The notes under the pieces were generated by a model, which was given only the letters and a program-made list of their open reading frames with translations, was not told the DNA's origin and searched no databases. Source: Paraglaciecola sp. 20A4 (lineage in GTDB: Bacteria; Pseudomonadota; Gammaproteobacteria; Enterobacterales; Alteromonadaceae). Taken from it: a DNA stretch of 64,000 bases. Position numbers and translations under genes: made by a program. The stretch lies in assembly GCF_011378905.1 (NCBI RefSeq), contig NZ_WTPY01000001.1, positions 372,001 to 436,000 on the forward strand. The letters are read 5' to 3'. How positions within the stretch are numbered: position 1 is the first letter of the stretch; every line of letters begins with the position of its first letter. Positions 55,632 through 64,000 of the stretch are shown in pieces.

Positions 55632-56930
55632 ATGAAAATGAAGAATTTGCGTTGGTGGGTGGTCACTCTAGTTGCCCTTGCGACTGTGATTAACTATATA
55701 GATCGCTCAGCTTTGAGCGTGCTATGGCCCGATATTGTTGAAGACCTTTTTCCAAATGAGTCGGACTTAGAACGTAAACAGATTTATGCCAATATATCGA
55801 TTGTTTTCATTTTATCTTATGCCTTTGGACAAGCTATCTTTGGCAAAATATTTGACTGGGTTGGTACACGCTTAGGCTTTGTTCTTTCTATTGGTGTTTG
55901 GTCACTCGCGACTGCGGCACACGCATTTGCTCAAGGTGTACTTAGCTTTAGTATTTTTCGTGCTGTATTGGGCATGGCTGAAGCCGGTAACTGGCCTGGC
56001 GCTGCTAAAAGCAACGCGGATTGGTTCCCAAGCAAAGAGCGTGCTTTGGCCCAAGGCATCTTCAACTCTGGCGCAGCCATCGGTGGTATTATTGCTATTC
56101 CCTTAATCGCCTATTTAACCGTGTTTTTCAACTGGCAAATGGTCTTTGTGGTAATAGGTTTGATGGGATTGTTGTGGCTTATTCCGTGGATTATTTTGGT
56201 TAAGGCTCCTCCTAAAACACACCCGTGGATTACTGATGAAGAAAAAGAGTATATTTTAACCGGGCAAAGAACGTTAGATGTAGAAACGGGAAATGATGAA
56301 GATGAATACAATCCTTCTACGAAGGAGCTGCTGTCTCGCAAGCAAAGCTGGGGAGTGATTATAGCCTCTGCAGCCATTGATCCTATTTGGTGGTTGTTCG
56401 TTTTCTGGATCCCTATTTACCTGAACGAAGTTTACGCAATGGACGTTAAAGCGATCGGTATTTACGGTTGGGTACCCTATGTTGGTGCAATGTTTGGCGC
56501 TTGGTTTGGTGGTTTGCTTGCGCAAAACCGTATTAAAGCGGGTTGGAATGTTGATAAAACGCGTAAATTAACCATTACCCTTGGGTGTTTGATTATGCTG
56601 CCGGCTTTATTAGCCATGGCGAACCCAGGTGGTCCTACTGCTGCAGTGATGATAATGGCGGTTATTTTATTTGGCTTTCAAACTGCAATCGGAAATGTGC
56701 AAACGTTACCCAGTGACTTATTCGGTAAAAAAGCCGTTGGCACACTTGCTGGCTTTTCAGGCATGGCGGCTAAGTTTGGCGCGTTAGGCTTAACAGCGTT
56801 GGTACCATTTTTAACAGCTGACGGAAACTATACGCCGGCTTTTGTTATCGGTGCATCTTTAGCGGTCATTGCCATGTTGGCTGTGTGGGTTCTCATCCCA
56901 AAAGTAGAACCGTTAAAAAGCCTTAAGTAG
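55632..56930 (+). CDS. MFS transporter for uronates (ExuT-like)
   Basis: A 432-residue major facilitator of the anion:cation symporter family with about 12 membrane helices. The N-terminal INYIDRSALSVLWPDI motif and the GMAEAGNWPGAAKSNADWFP segment are typical of hexuronate and related carriers such as ExuT. A cytoplasmic loop of about 60 residues links the halves. By context it imports DEH or unsaturated alginate monomers across the inner membrane. It starts 139 bases after the PL6 stop and 69 bases before KDG kinase. Confidence 0.9.
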   Translation: MKMKNLRWWVVTLVALATVINYIDRSALSVLWPDIVEDLFPNESDLERKQIYANISIVFILSYAFGQAIFGKIFDWVGTRLGFVLSIGVWSLATAAHAFAQGVLSFSIFRAVLGMAEAGNWPGAAKSNADWFPSKERALAQGIFNSGAAIGGIIAIPLIAYLTVFFNWQMVFVVIGLMGLLWLIPWIILVKAPPKTHPWITDEEKEYILTGQRTLDVETGNDEDEYNPSTKELLSRKQSWGVIIASAAIDPIWWLFVFWIPIYLNEVYAMDVKAIGIYGWVPYVGAMFGAWFGGLLAQNRIKAGWNVDKTRKLTITLGCLIMLPALLAMANPGGPTAAVMIMAVILFGFQTAIGNVQTLPSDLFGKKAVGTLAGFSGMAAKFGALGLTALVPFLTADGNYTPAFVIGASLAVIAMLAVWVLIPKVEPLKSLK

Positions 56931-56956
56931 GGTTGTTATCAAGACAACGTTAATGG

Positions 56957-56972
56957 AAGCCCGTAGGGCTTT
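56957..56972 (+). terminator. Short hairpin between the transporter and kdgK
   Basis: AAGCCC and GGGCTT with a 3-base loop and only TTTA after it. If active it would reduce kdgK expression relative to the transporter. Confidence 0.4.
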
Positions 56973-56999
56973 ATAATTGAATTATATCCAGGGTGTATC

Positions 57000-57923
57000 A
57001 TGCGAAAAGTAGTATTGATTGGCGAATGTATGTTGGAGTTGCGTGAAGGCAACGATGGGGTAATGCATCAGTCTTTTGCGGGAGATGCATACAACACCGC
57101 GGTCTATCAGAAACGGGCATTTCCTGAACAGGATGTGTACTTTATGAGCGCTATTGGACAGGATGTTGTCAGCGAGAAACTACGTCAACATTGTGAGCAG
57201 GCGTCATTAAATAACCAGTATTTATCTCAGAAAAGTAAACAAAACCCCGGCGTTTATTTGGTGCAAACGGACGAGCATGGCGAGCGTTCATTTTTGTATT
57301 GGCGCGAAAATTCAGCTGCACGAGAATTGATGCGCTACGTAGACGAAGATACAGTCGAGTCGTTGTATAACAGCGATCTGGTATTCTTTTCAGGTATATC
57401 TTTGGCCGTTATTCACCCTAAGGAACGTCCTGCTTTTTGGGCGATGCTTAAACGTTTGAAGGAGCAGGGCGTCACGCTTGCTTTTGATCCAAACTATCGC
57501 CCAAGATTATGGCGTTCGCCAAAAGAAGCACAAGAGCAATTCCATCTTGCTTACGAACTAACAGATATTCTGTTACCGGGTATTGATGATTTCTCTCAGC
57601 TTTATGGGTTGACTGAACTTAGTGACATTTTAGAATTTTGTCAGCCTTATGGCATTCACGAATTAGTCATTAAGAATGGTTCTAATAGCGTGTATTGCCA
57701 ACTAGGCAGCAATCTTATTCATCTTCCTATTGCGCCTGTGGATCATGTGGTCGACACAACTTCAGCAGGTGACTCTTTTAATGGGGTATACCTTGGCGCT
57801 AGGTTAGCCGGTAAAGAGATTGAACACGCGGTGAGTCTAGCTTCAAAGGCGGCCGCCATTGTTATTCAATATCCGGGAGCGATCACGCCCAAGGATGATT
57901 TCGTCCGACTTCTCACTCAATAG
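57000..57923 (+). CDS. kdgK: 2-keto-3-deoxygluconate kinase
   Basis: A 307-residue PfkB-family sugar kinase that phosphorylates 2-keto-3-deoxygluconate to KDPG. The N-terminal IGECMLELRE, DPNYRPRLW in the middle and the PfkB signature DTTSAGDSFNGVYLGARL with the catalytic aspartate are all present. Length matches Escherichia coli KdgK (309). Here it accepts the product of the DEH reductase; the KDPG aldolase that completes the route is not in the window. It is the last gene of the alginate run before the transhydrogenase genes. Confidence 0.95.
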   Translation: MRKVVLIGECMLELREGNDGVMHQSFAGDAYNTAVYQKRAFPEQDVYFMSAIGQDVVSEKLRQHCEQASLNNQYLSQKSKQNPGVYLVQTDEHGERSFLYWRENSAARELMRYVDEDTVESLYNSDLVFFSGISLAVIHPKERPAFWAMLKRLKEQGVTLAFDPNYRPRLWRSPKEAQEQFHLAYELTDILLPGIDDFSQLYGLTELSDILEFCQPYGIHELVIKNGSNSVYCQLGSNLIHLPIAPVDHVVDTTSAGDSFNGVYLGARLAGKEIEHAVSLASKAAAIVIQYPGAITPKDDFVRLLTQ

Positions 57924-58077
57924 TATAGACCTATATCACTCAAACTAATACGTTGTAACTTTTTTATAACGTATTTTACATATTCTATATAACTAATTTG
58001 AATTACTAAATTGCACTCTAGCAGTGCATAGTTTGTGCACTGTTGTAAGTCAAATTGTAACAAAACTTGGAGGGCCT

Positions 58078-59247
58078 ATGCCTACTATTGCATTTCCAGC
58101 TGAAGTGAAAGCTGGCGAAAAGCGCTGTGCGCTTTTGCCCGTTAACGTAAAGGCATATAAATTATTGGGCGCAGATGTGCTTATCGAATCAGGATTGGGT
58201 CAGCATATCCATGTAACAGATGCAGAATACGTAGAGGCGGGGGCAACCGTCGAAGCGAACCGCAACGCGTTACTGCAAAAGGGCGACATTATACTAGGTT
58301 TACATAAGCTTAGCGTTGAGGATGTGGCTAATGTCAAACCAGACGCATTGGTTGTGAGCTATCTTGATCCCTTCAATGAACCTAGTTTCGTGGATACGTT
58401 ATGCAGTAAAGGTGTAACCAGTATCAGTATGGAAATGATCCCACGTATTAGCCGTTGCCAGAAAATGGATGCGCTTAGTTCACAAGCAAGTTTGGCGGGT
58501 TATGTGATGGTGATGCAAGCTGTTAATACCCTCCCTAATGTACTGCCCATGATGATGACACCAGCAGGTACATTAAAGCCCGCTAAAGTATTTATTATCG
58601 GAGCAGGTGTGGCGGGATTACAAGCTATCGCGACGGCTAAACGCTTAGGGGCGAGTGTAACTGCATTCGATACGCGAACTGTGGTAGCAGAGCAAGTGCG
58701 CTCTTTAGGGGCTAAGTTTTTAGATATAGATTTAGGCAAAACGGGTGAAACCGGCCAGGGCTACGCTCAGGCGCTGACACCTGAGCAAATGCAAATTCAG
58801 CAGCGAGAGCAAGCAAAGTGTATCGCTGATTCAGATATCGTAATTACTACCGCACAATTGTTTGGCCGCAAGCCTCCCGTATTGATTAACCAAGAGACTA
58901 TTGCGTCGATGCGTCCAGGTAGCGTTATCGTCGATATGGCTGCAGAAACCGGTGGCAATGTACAAGGGAGTATATCAGGAGAAACGGTAAGCATTCACGG
59001 CGTGAATGTAATCGGTACGGGAGCATGGGCAAATGGCGTAGCAAAACATGCGACCCAAATGTACGCAAGTAACCTGTATAACTTAATAAGCGAGTTTTGG
59101 TCGAAAGATGATAATCGTTTTGCCCTAGATATAAACGATGAGGTGCAGTCTGGCTGCATTATTACCTATCAAGGTAAAGTGGTGAATGCCATGATCAGTG
59201 ATTTCTATGCAGCACAGAAGAAAACAACACAAGACGGAGTAGCGTGA
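58078..59247 (+). CDS. pntAA: NAD(P) transhydrogenase subunit alpha part 1
   Basis: A 389-residue soluble NAD(H)-binding domain of proton-translocating transhydrogenase. The N-terminal ETRC-like part begins MPTIAFPAEVKAGEKRCALLP, the Rossmann motif is IIGAGVAGLQAIATAKRLGA, and the long RQD-type loop (near AKFLDIDLGKTGETGQGYAQ) follows. It lacks membrane helices, so it is the split form as in Rhodospirillum. A strong GGAGG lies before the ATG. Its TGA overlaps the next ATG by one base. Confidence 0.95.
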   Translation: MPTIAFPAEVKAGEKRCALLPVNVKAYKLLGADVLIESGLGQHIHVTDAEYVEAGATVEANRNALLQKGDIILGLHKLSVEDVANVKPDALVVSYLDPFNEPSFVDTLCSKGVTSISMEMIPRISRCQKMDALSSQASLAGYVMVMQAVNTLPNVLPMMMTPAGTLKPAKVFIIGAGVAGLQAIATAKRLGASVTAFDTRTVVAEQVRSLGAKFLDIDLGKTGETGQGYAQALTPEQMQIQQREQAKCIADSDIVITTAQLFGRKPPVLINQETIASMRPGSVIVDMAAETGGNVQGSISGETVSIHGVNVIGTGAWANGVAKHATQMYASNLYNLISEFWSKDDNRFALDINDEVQSGCIITYQGKVVNAMISDFYAAQKKTTQDGVA

Positions 59248-59528
59248 TGGAAGCCATATATTTGCTCTTTATTTTATTGTTGTCGATTTTCATCGGCTTC
59301 GAATTAATTCAAAAAGTCCCCGCGACATTACATACACCGTTAATGTCGGGCGCTAACGCTATTTCGGGTATTACGGTAGTAGGTGCTTTAGCTCTAGCTG
59401 GTGATGAAACATTGGGTGAATACGCCATGTATTTAGGGGCTTTTGCCGTTTTTTTGGCGACAATCAACGTAGTTGGTGGATATTTGGTCACCGATAGAAT
59501 GTTAGCCATGTTCAAGAAAAAGCAGTAG
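59247..59528 (+). CDS. pntAB: NAD(P) transhydrogenase subunit alpha part 2
   Basis: A 93-residue membrane protein with three hydrophobic helices that forms part of the proton channel. It has the HTPLMSGANAISGITVVGAL segment typical of this subunit. The gene starts inside the pntAA stop (TGATG), so it is translated by coupling. A GTG one codon earlier is possible but not needed. pntB follows after 12 bases. Confidence 0.95.
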   Translation: MEAIYLLFILLLSIFIGFELIQKVPATLHTPLMSGANAISGITVVGALALAGDETLGEYAMYLGAFAVFLATINVVGGYLVTDRMLAMFKKKQ

Positions 59529-59540
59529 GCGGGAATAAAT

Positions 59541-60926
59541 ATGACATCAAATATAGATTTAGTGATTAATTTCACCTACGTAATTTCTGCCGCGTTATTC
59601 ATTTTTGGCTTGAAGCTTCTTGGTCATCCATCTAGTGCGCGCAAAGGTAACCTTATCTCTGGCATCGCTATGCTGTTAGCCATAGTTGTGACTTTACTCG
59701 ACAACAGTATCGTGAATTTTCAATGGATTGCTATCGCGATGCTAGCAGGCGCTGTGGTGGGCTTTTTTGCGGCACGTTTAATCGCTATGACCGATATGCC
59801 AGAAATGGTGTCTTTGTTGAATGGCGTAGGTGGTTTGGCAAGTGTATTCGTTGCTTGGGCGACGATTCAAAGTGGTGCTGGTATATCGGCGTTTATACTG
59901 GTGGTGACGTTTTTAGCGTTGCTTATCGGTGGTGTAACCTTTTCAGGCAGTATTGTGGCTTGGGCTAAATTAAGTGAGCGTATTACAGGACGCGCAGTGA
60001 CCTTTAGCGGACAAGCTGTTGTGAATGGCATCATCGTGTTGGCCATTGTTGCTACGGGGTACGCATTTGTCGCTCAGCCTGATTTTGCGTTGTCATCAAC
60101 TGAAGTGCTGTACGTTGCTCTAGGTTTGTCTTTACTGTTTGGCATCATGTTAGTGCTACCGATTGGTGGCGCGGATATGCCTGTGGTTATATCGTTACTT
60201 AACAGTTACTCGGGTTTAGCTGCCTGTGCTGCTGGTTTCGCCTTACATAATAATATTTTGATTGTCGCTGGTTCGTTAGTTGGCGCAAGCGGTATTATTC
60301 TGACCAACATCATGTGTAAAGCCATGAACCGCTCATTAAGCAATGTGTTGTTCTCAGGCTTTATGGCGGTACATAAAACAGACATGGTGATTGAAGGTGA
60401 AGTTAAGCCGTTATCAGCTGATGATGCTTATTATGTGCTAGAAGCTGCCCAATCTGTTGTGGTGATTCCAGGTTACGGTATGGCGGTAGCGCAAGCCCAA
60501 CATGTAATGAAAGAATTGCAGCTTCAGCTTGAAGAAAATGGCTGTGAAGTTGCGTACGCCATTCACCCAGTAGCGGGTCGTATGCCAGGGCATATGAATG
60601 TGCTACTTGCAGAAGCTGACGTATCTTATGAGCAGTTGTTCGAAATGGACGAAATCAATAAGCGTATTGAAAATTTCGATGTGGCTATGGTGATCGGTGC
60701 AAATGACGTCGTCAACCCAGCGGCACGTGAAATGAAAGGCAGCCCTATTTATGGTATGCCAGTTATCAATGCAGATTTAGCTAAAAATGTATTTGTACTT
60801 AAACGTGGTATGGCATCAGGCTTTGCTGGTATTGATAACCCGTTGTTCTTCAAACCTAATACCCGCATGATATTTGGTGATGCTAAAGAAACACTGGGTC
60901 ATATTGTTAGACAATTTAACGATTAA
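59541..60926 (+). CDS. pntB: NAD(P) transhydrogenase subunit beta
   Basis: A 461-residue subunit with about nine membrane helices (residues 1-250) and a C-terminal NADP(H)-binding domain. The NADP motif is seen in VVVIPGYGMAVAQAQH, and the domain ends in GDAKETLGHIVRQF. Together with pntAA and pntAB it transfers hydride between NADH and NADP using the proton gradient. A strong terminator stands about 40 bases behind it. It may serve cofactor balance of the nearby DEH reductase. Confidence 0.95.
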   Translation: MTSNIDLVINFTYVISAALFIFGLKLLGHPSSARKGNLISGIAMLLAIVVTLLDNSIVNFQWIAIAMLAGAVVGFFAARLIAMTDMPEMVSLLNGVGGLASVFVAWATIQSGAGISAFILVVTFLALLIGGVTFSGSIVAWAKLSERITGRAVTFSGQAVVNGIIVLAIVATGYAFVAQPDFALSSTEVLYVALGLSLLFGIMLVLPIGGADMPVVISLLNSYSGLAACAAGFALHNNILIVAGSLVGASGIILTNIMCKAMNRSLSNVLFSGFMAVHKTDMVIEGEVKPLSADDAYYVLEAAQSVVVIPGYGMAVAQAQHVMKELQLQLEENGCEVAYAIHPVAGRMPGHMNVLLAEADVSYEQLFEMDEINKRIENFDVAMVIGANDVVNPAAREMKGSPIYGMPVINADLAKNVFVLKRGMASGFAGIDNPLFFKPNTRMIFGDAKETLGHIVRQFND

Positions 60927-60965
60927 CTGTATCTTCAGCAAATAGTTTTACGTTTGATATATTTT

Positions 60966-61008
60966 AAAAAGCCCTCAATGCGCCAACAAGCGATGAGGGC
61001 TTTTTTTT
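60966..61008 (+). terminator. Intrinsic terminator of the pnt operon
   Basis: A 12-bp stem AAAAAGCCCTCA/TGAGGGCTTTTT with a 16-base loop and a run of eight T. Confidence 0.92.
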
Positions 61009-61036
61009 GTCTGCATGATATTACTCAGTCTGTTTA

Positions 61037-61444
61037 TCAGCGTACAAAATCTGCGAGCTTTACGCGGTATGGCGTACAACCTTCGTAAGTTTCTTCGTAT
61101 TTCCATTGCTCGATTATTTTCTGCTTATTGGTGATCACTGTTAATGCACATTCTACGTTGACTTGTGTTGGTTGCATCATAGTCTTGGCGATAAGCGGGT
61201 CTTGGCCTTCTAAACCTGTCGTATATTCTGTTTCGGTAACCAAACCAACGTGATTGCGTTCGATTAGGTAGGTATGAACAATTTTATTATTGACCAACTC
61301 AATATTATTGGGGAAGCCAATAACGTTGAACAATCGATTCACAGGTTTTCCTTTAAACGGGGTTAAACCGTCATCTAGTGGCATTAACGTGGCGCAACCA
61401 AATAGCGCTAAAGGGGCAAGCAGTAACAAAAAATAGTGTTTCAT
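61037..61444 (-). CDS. Small lipoprotein of unknown function
   Basis: A 135-residue protein with a lipoprotein signal: the hydrophobic stretch LLLLAPLALF is followed by GC at about residue 17, so a lipidated cysteine is likely. Two further cysteines (in NVECAL and YEGCTP) may form a disulfide. The rest contains mixed beta-strand-like segments and no known domain. It is convergent with the pnt operon and divergent from the CDF transporter. I do not recognise a family. Confidence 0.75.
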   Translation of the reverse strand: MKHYFLLLLAPLALFGCATLMPLDDGLTPFKGKPVNRLFNVIGFPNNIELVNNKIVHTYLIERNHVGLVTETEYTTGLEGQDPLIAKTMMQPTQVNVECALTVITNKQKIIEQWKYEETYEGCTPYRVKLADFVR

Positions 61445-61648
61445 AACGTGAATTTTATTCTATAGGAAAGTAGCTGTTTGGAAGACAGATTTTGCCTGTT
61501 CAAGTTCAATAAATGCAAGCATTCTGGCGTAATAAAGTTCGGTATTACCCTACCCACGTGCTACGAGACAATTATTCAAGCAATGAAAGGCACGTCATTG
61601 TGTGGTAATAATAACTCAACAGCAGAAAGTGAAGCTTTATTTAAGATC

Positions 61649-62584
61649 ATGACACAAGCAAAAGAAACTAAGGCCGTCCATTCCCATTCTGAGCATAACC
61701 ATTCCCATCATGGCCACCATCATCATATTGACCCATCATCATCTCGCATCGGCTGGGCTTTTTTTCTCAATGTCACGTTTACCATTATTGAATTTATTGG
61801 AGGTTGGCTAACCAACAGTACGGCTATCATGGCGGATGCCGTGCATGATTTAGGCGATAGCTTATCCATTGGTACCGCGTGGTTTTTGAATCGCGCTGGA
61901 AATAAAAAAGCCACAGATCGTTTTACCTATGGTTTTAAACGCCTATCACTTTTGGCTGCAATGCTAAATGGCATCGTGTTGGTATGTGGGTCGATTTGGG
62001 TACTAATAGAAAGTGTTCCTCGTTTGTTTGCTCCTGAGATGCCCCACACTGAAGGTATGTTTTTGCTAGCGTTGCTAGGGGTGTCAGTGAATGGTTTTGC
62101 TGCTTATAAGCTCAGTGCAGGGAATACGTTAAACGAGCGGGTACTTAACTGGCACTTAATTGAAGATGTATTGGGTTGGGTTGCTGTGCTTATTGTGTCA
62201 GTGGTACTTATGTTTGTTAACTTACCTATACTTGATCCGCTCCTCTCGATAGCATTCACGTTGTTCATCTTATACAACGTGGTACGCAATATTCAGATGA
62301 CACTTGGGTTATTTCTACAAGGTGTACCGGATGAGCAAGTGCAGGATCAAATTAAACACAAGCTGCAACACATTGCACATGTTGAAGATATACATCACTT
62401 ACACTTTTGGTCATTGGATGGTGAGCAACATGTACTGACCGCACATTTGGTTTTAAATGAAATGCTGATGCCTGAGCAATTAGTGGCGATAAAATGTGAA
62501 GTGGCTGATTGCTTAGACGAGTATAAGTTATCGCACACAACAATAGAGTTTGAATTTCCACAGGAAGCCTGCAGGGACGCTTGA
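61649..62584 (+). CDS. Cation diffusion facilitator, zinc-type exporter
   Basis: A 311-residue CDF exporter with about six membrane helices. The N-terminal segment is histidine-rich (near residues 13-30). Metal site residues are in MADAVHDLGDS (H and D in helix 2) and WHLIEDVLGW (H and D in helix 5), the HD-HD pattern typical of zinc and cadmium CDFs. The C-terminal cytoplasmic domain (from about 235) ends with EFEFPQE. I use the ATG before TQAKETK; the frame is open upstream with another ATG 22 codons earlier, and no clear ribosome binding site decides between them. Confidence 0.88.
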   Translation: MTQAKETKAVHSHSEHNHSHHGHHHHIDPSSSRIGWAFFLNVTFTIIEFIGGWLTNSTAIMADAVHDLGDSLSIGTAWFLNRAGNKKATDRFTYGFKRLSLLAAMLNGIVLVCGSIWVLIESVPRLFAPEMPHTEGMFLLALLGVSVNGFAAYKLSAGNTLNERVLNWHLIEDVLGWVAVLIVSVVLMFVNLPILDPLLSIAFTLFILYNVVRNIQMTLGLFLQGVPDEQVQDQIKHKLQHIAHVEDIHHLHFWSLDGEQHVLTAHLVLNEMLMPEQLVAIKCEVADCLDEYKLSHTTIEFEFPQEACRDA

Positions 62585-62707
62585 GTTTAGCTTAGTGCGC
62601 AGGGCTAAATAGTTGACTAAATAAGGTATGTGAGAAGCGCTCATCGGTTCATTTTGAAATAAGTGACTGCCGCGTTGCGACAATCACTTATATTTTCAAG
62701 TCGCTAA

Positions 62708-64000
62708 TTAACCACCGGTATAGTGGTATGCGCCCGTCCAGTTATATGACTTGCCGTCAATTTTTAACGTATGCTTTTTACTCATAGACGCACCATCATT
62801 GGCTACAATAAATAAGCTGGTTTGCCCTTTTACATCCTTAATTGAAACGGCAGTATATTTATCATCATCCTGCACCACTGTGAGCTGAGCAATGCTACTG
62901 TCTGAATTCACCGATAACTCAGAAACGGAACTATAACTACCATGGGGTTCAATGACAGACGCAAACGTGGTGTTGCCACTATCTTTTCTGCGGAGCATCA
63001 ATGCTGCATCTCTGCGTAAGTTAAACTCTGGATCGTTGGCGCCTAATCGGGTGAGCAATAACTCGTCTGATTTCTCTGTTGCTGACGTTAACGTGTAGTA
63101 CTTGCCTTCGCCCAACCATGAAAACTGTGTGGTGTTGCCAGACGGTTTGCCTTTGCCTTCTAGATATAAATGTTGATACCCATTGTCTTTACCCAGTGGT
63201 GTTAAAGATGTCGGAGTGTCATATTCAAAGTTATCACTAAGCACTTGGCCCATAAAATAGAAGGGGAAATCATATTGGTTTTTGCTATTGGAATTAACCT
63301 TCATAATATCCAATAAGAAAGGTTTTTCGAAACCTTCAGTTTTAATGATGGCCATGGTGCGGTGCATCTGTGTACCGGGATAAGCGTTACTTTCTATTGC
63401 GCTAACGACCTGCACGTCATCTTTAGTTGCATCGTAAAAATACAAATCTGAGTGATGTTCACTGGCTATTTCATATTTACCACCAAAGTGCATCTCTTCA
63501 TTGATAGATAAGGTGTTGTGAGCAATAGTGGTTTTAGCCCAAGTTTTATTTTCTGGAAGATAATTACCACCGCCTTTTTGACCAATATTAACAAAGCGTG
63601 CTAAGCCATAATCTTGAACGACTTCATCGCCCTGTTCATATAAAGAAAAAGATAATTTGTCGTAGTGACCATGGCTTAACCCTTGTGCCGCATACTTAAA
63701 CACCAACGTTAAGTCTTCGTTACCATATCGAAGTACCGCGACACCACCTTGATCGCCATCTTGGCCATCGGTCAGGTTGATTGATTTCTTAACAAATGGC
63801 TTAGCTTTACCGTCACGAATGCCAATAGCAACTGCCAAGCCTGATTGATCTAACAATACTTCATTTTGCTTTTCAGCAATGCTCAGTAATTGTGGATTTT
63901 GCTCCCCATACTGATAAGCAATATCTACCGCCGTTACCAAGGCTGGCGTGTAATATGACATCCCTTTTTGACCATCATTTAACGGAAAAAATTCGCCATC
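62708..64000 (-). CDS. Alginate lyase, polysaccharide lyase family 17 (C-terminal part, cut by window)
   Basis: This is the last 430 residues of a PL17 oligoalginate lyase; the frame is open at the window edge, so the N-terminal signal and part of the helical domain are missing. Visible parts are the end of the (alpha/alpha) barrel (FFPLNDGQKGMSYYTP) and the heparinase II/III-like beta-sandwich with GLSHGHYDKLSFSLYEQ. PL17 enzymes act on oligoalginate and release unsaturated monomers for DEH reductase. It is on the minus strand, opposite to the PL6 gene, so it needs its own promoter beyond the window. Confidence 0.9.
   Translation of the reverse strand, partial: DGEFFPLNDGQKGMSYYTPALVTAVDIAYQYGEQNPQLLSIAEKQNEVLLDQSGLAVAIGIRDGKAKPFVKKSINLTDGQDGDQGGVAVLRYGNEDLTLVFKYAAQGLSHGHYDKLSFSLYEQGDEVVQDYGLARFVNIGQKGGGNYLPENKTWAKTTIAHNTLSINEEMHFGGKYEIASEHHSDLYFYDATKDDVQVVSAIESNAYPGTQMHRTMAIIKTEGFEKPFLLDIMKVNSNSKNQYDFPFYFMGQVLSDNFEYDTPTSLTPLGKDNGYQHLYLEGKGKPSGNTTQFSWLGEGKYYTLTSATEKSDELLLTRLGANDPEFNLRRDAALMLRRKDSGNTTFASVIEPHGSYSSVSELSVNSDSSIAQLTVVQDDDKYTAVSIKDVKGQTSLFIVANDGASMSKKHTLKIDGKSYNWTGAYHYTGG

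Overview
The window looks like a chromosomal segment of a marine gammaproteobacterium of the Alteromonadales. A Glaciecola/Paraglaciecola-type member of the Alteromonadaceae is my best guess. The reasons are the enterobacterial-style conserved blocks (rplM-rpsI-petABC-sspAB; dolP-diaA-yraN-lpoA-rsmI), the moderate GC content, and an accessory part aimed at algal carbohydrates (alginate lyases of families PL6 and PL17, a GH36 alpha-galactosidase, a large TonB-dependent receptor). I saw no rRNA, tRNA, CRISPR array, prophage or insertion sequence.

Layout. Positions 1-1200 carry a small secreted protein of unknown function and a CBS-domain protein. Positions 1300-6520 are a housekeeping block: ribosomal proteins L13 and S9, the three cytochrome bc1 subunits, and the stringent starvation proteins SspA/SspB. 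Positions 6988-10535 (minus strand) hold lpoA-yraN-diaA-dolP, with rsmI divergent, followed by an exonuclease, a 2-oxoglutarate oxygenase, a secreted alpha/beta hydrolase and an M19 dipeptidase. Positions 15746-28087 form a nutrient island: alpha-galactosidase, TonB receptor, flavin-dependent halogenase-like protein, two SapC-family proteins, a sodium:solute symporter and a GlpD-type dehydrogenase. Next come the GST-like yghU, a molybdenum hydroxylase pair (iorAB), and a chemotaxis-type CheX-receiver gene split by a heptamer repeat. A three-gene lipid-linked glycosylation cluster follows, then yqhC/yqhD, a MscS channel and a TetR regulator.

Positions 41391-44722 place a c-di-GMP synthase facing a rimK operon. 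After a ZntB/CorA transporter come a glutamine-synthetase-like ligase and ovoA, an apparent ovothiol operon, then a flavin monooxygenase. The last 13 kb is an alginate catabolic locus: a DEH-reductase-like SDR, a GntR regulator, PL6 lyase, an MFS transporter, KDG kinase, and at the right edge a PL17 lyase cut by the window. A three-subunit NAD(P) transhydrogenase (pntAA-pntAB-pntB), a small lipoprotein and a zinc-type CDF exporter lie inside it.

How the genes work together. The alginate genes give a nearly complete route: extracellular or periplasmic PL6, oligoalginate PL17, import by the MFS protein, reduction of DEH by the SDR, and phosphorylation by KdgK. A KDPG aldolase is not in the window. 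Repeated TTGGT/ACCAA palindromes near the GntR gene and upstream of the SDR are candidate operators. The galactosidase island could serve galactosyl-glycerol compounds, which is a hypothesis. The most unusual observations are the three-copy TACGCGG repeat that breaks the CheX-receiver gene and the glutamine-synthetase-fold protein coupled to ovoA.
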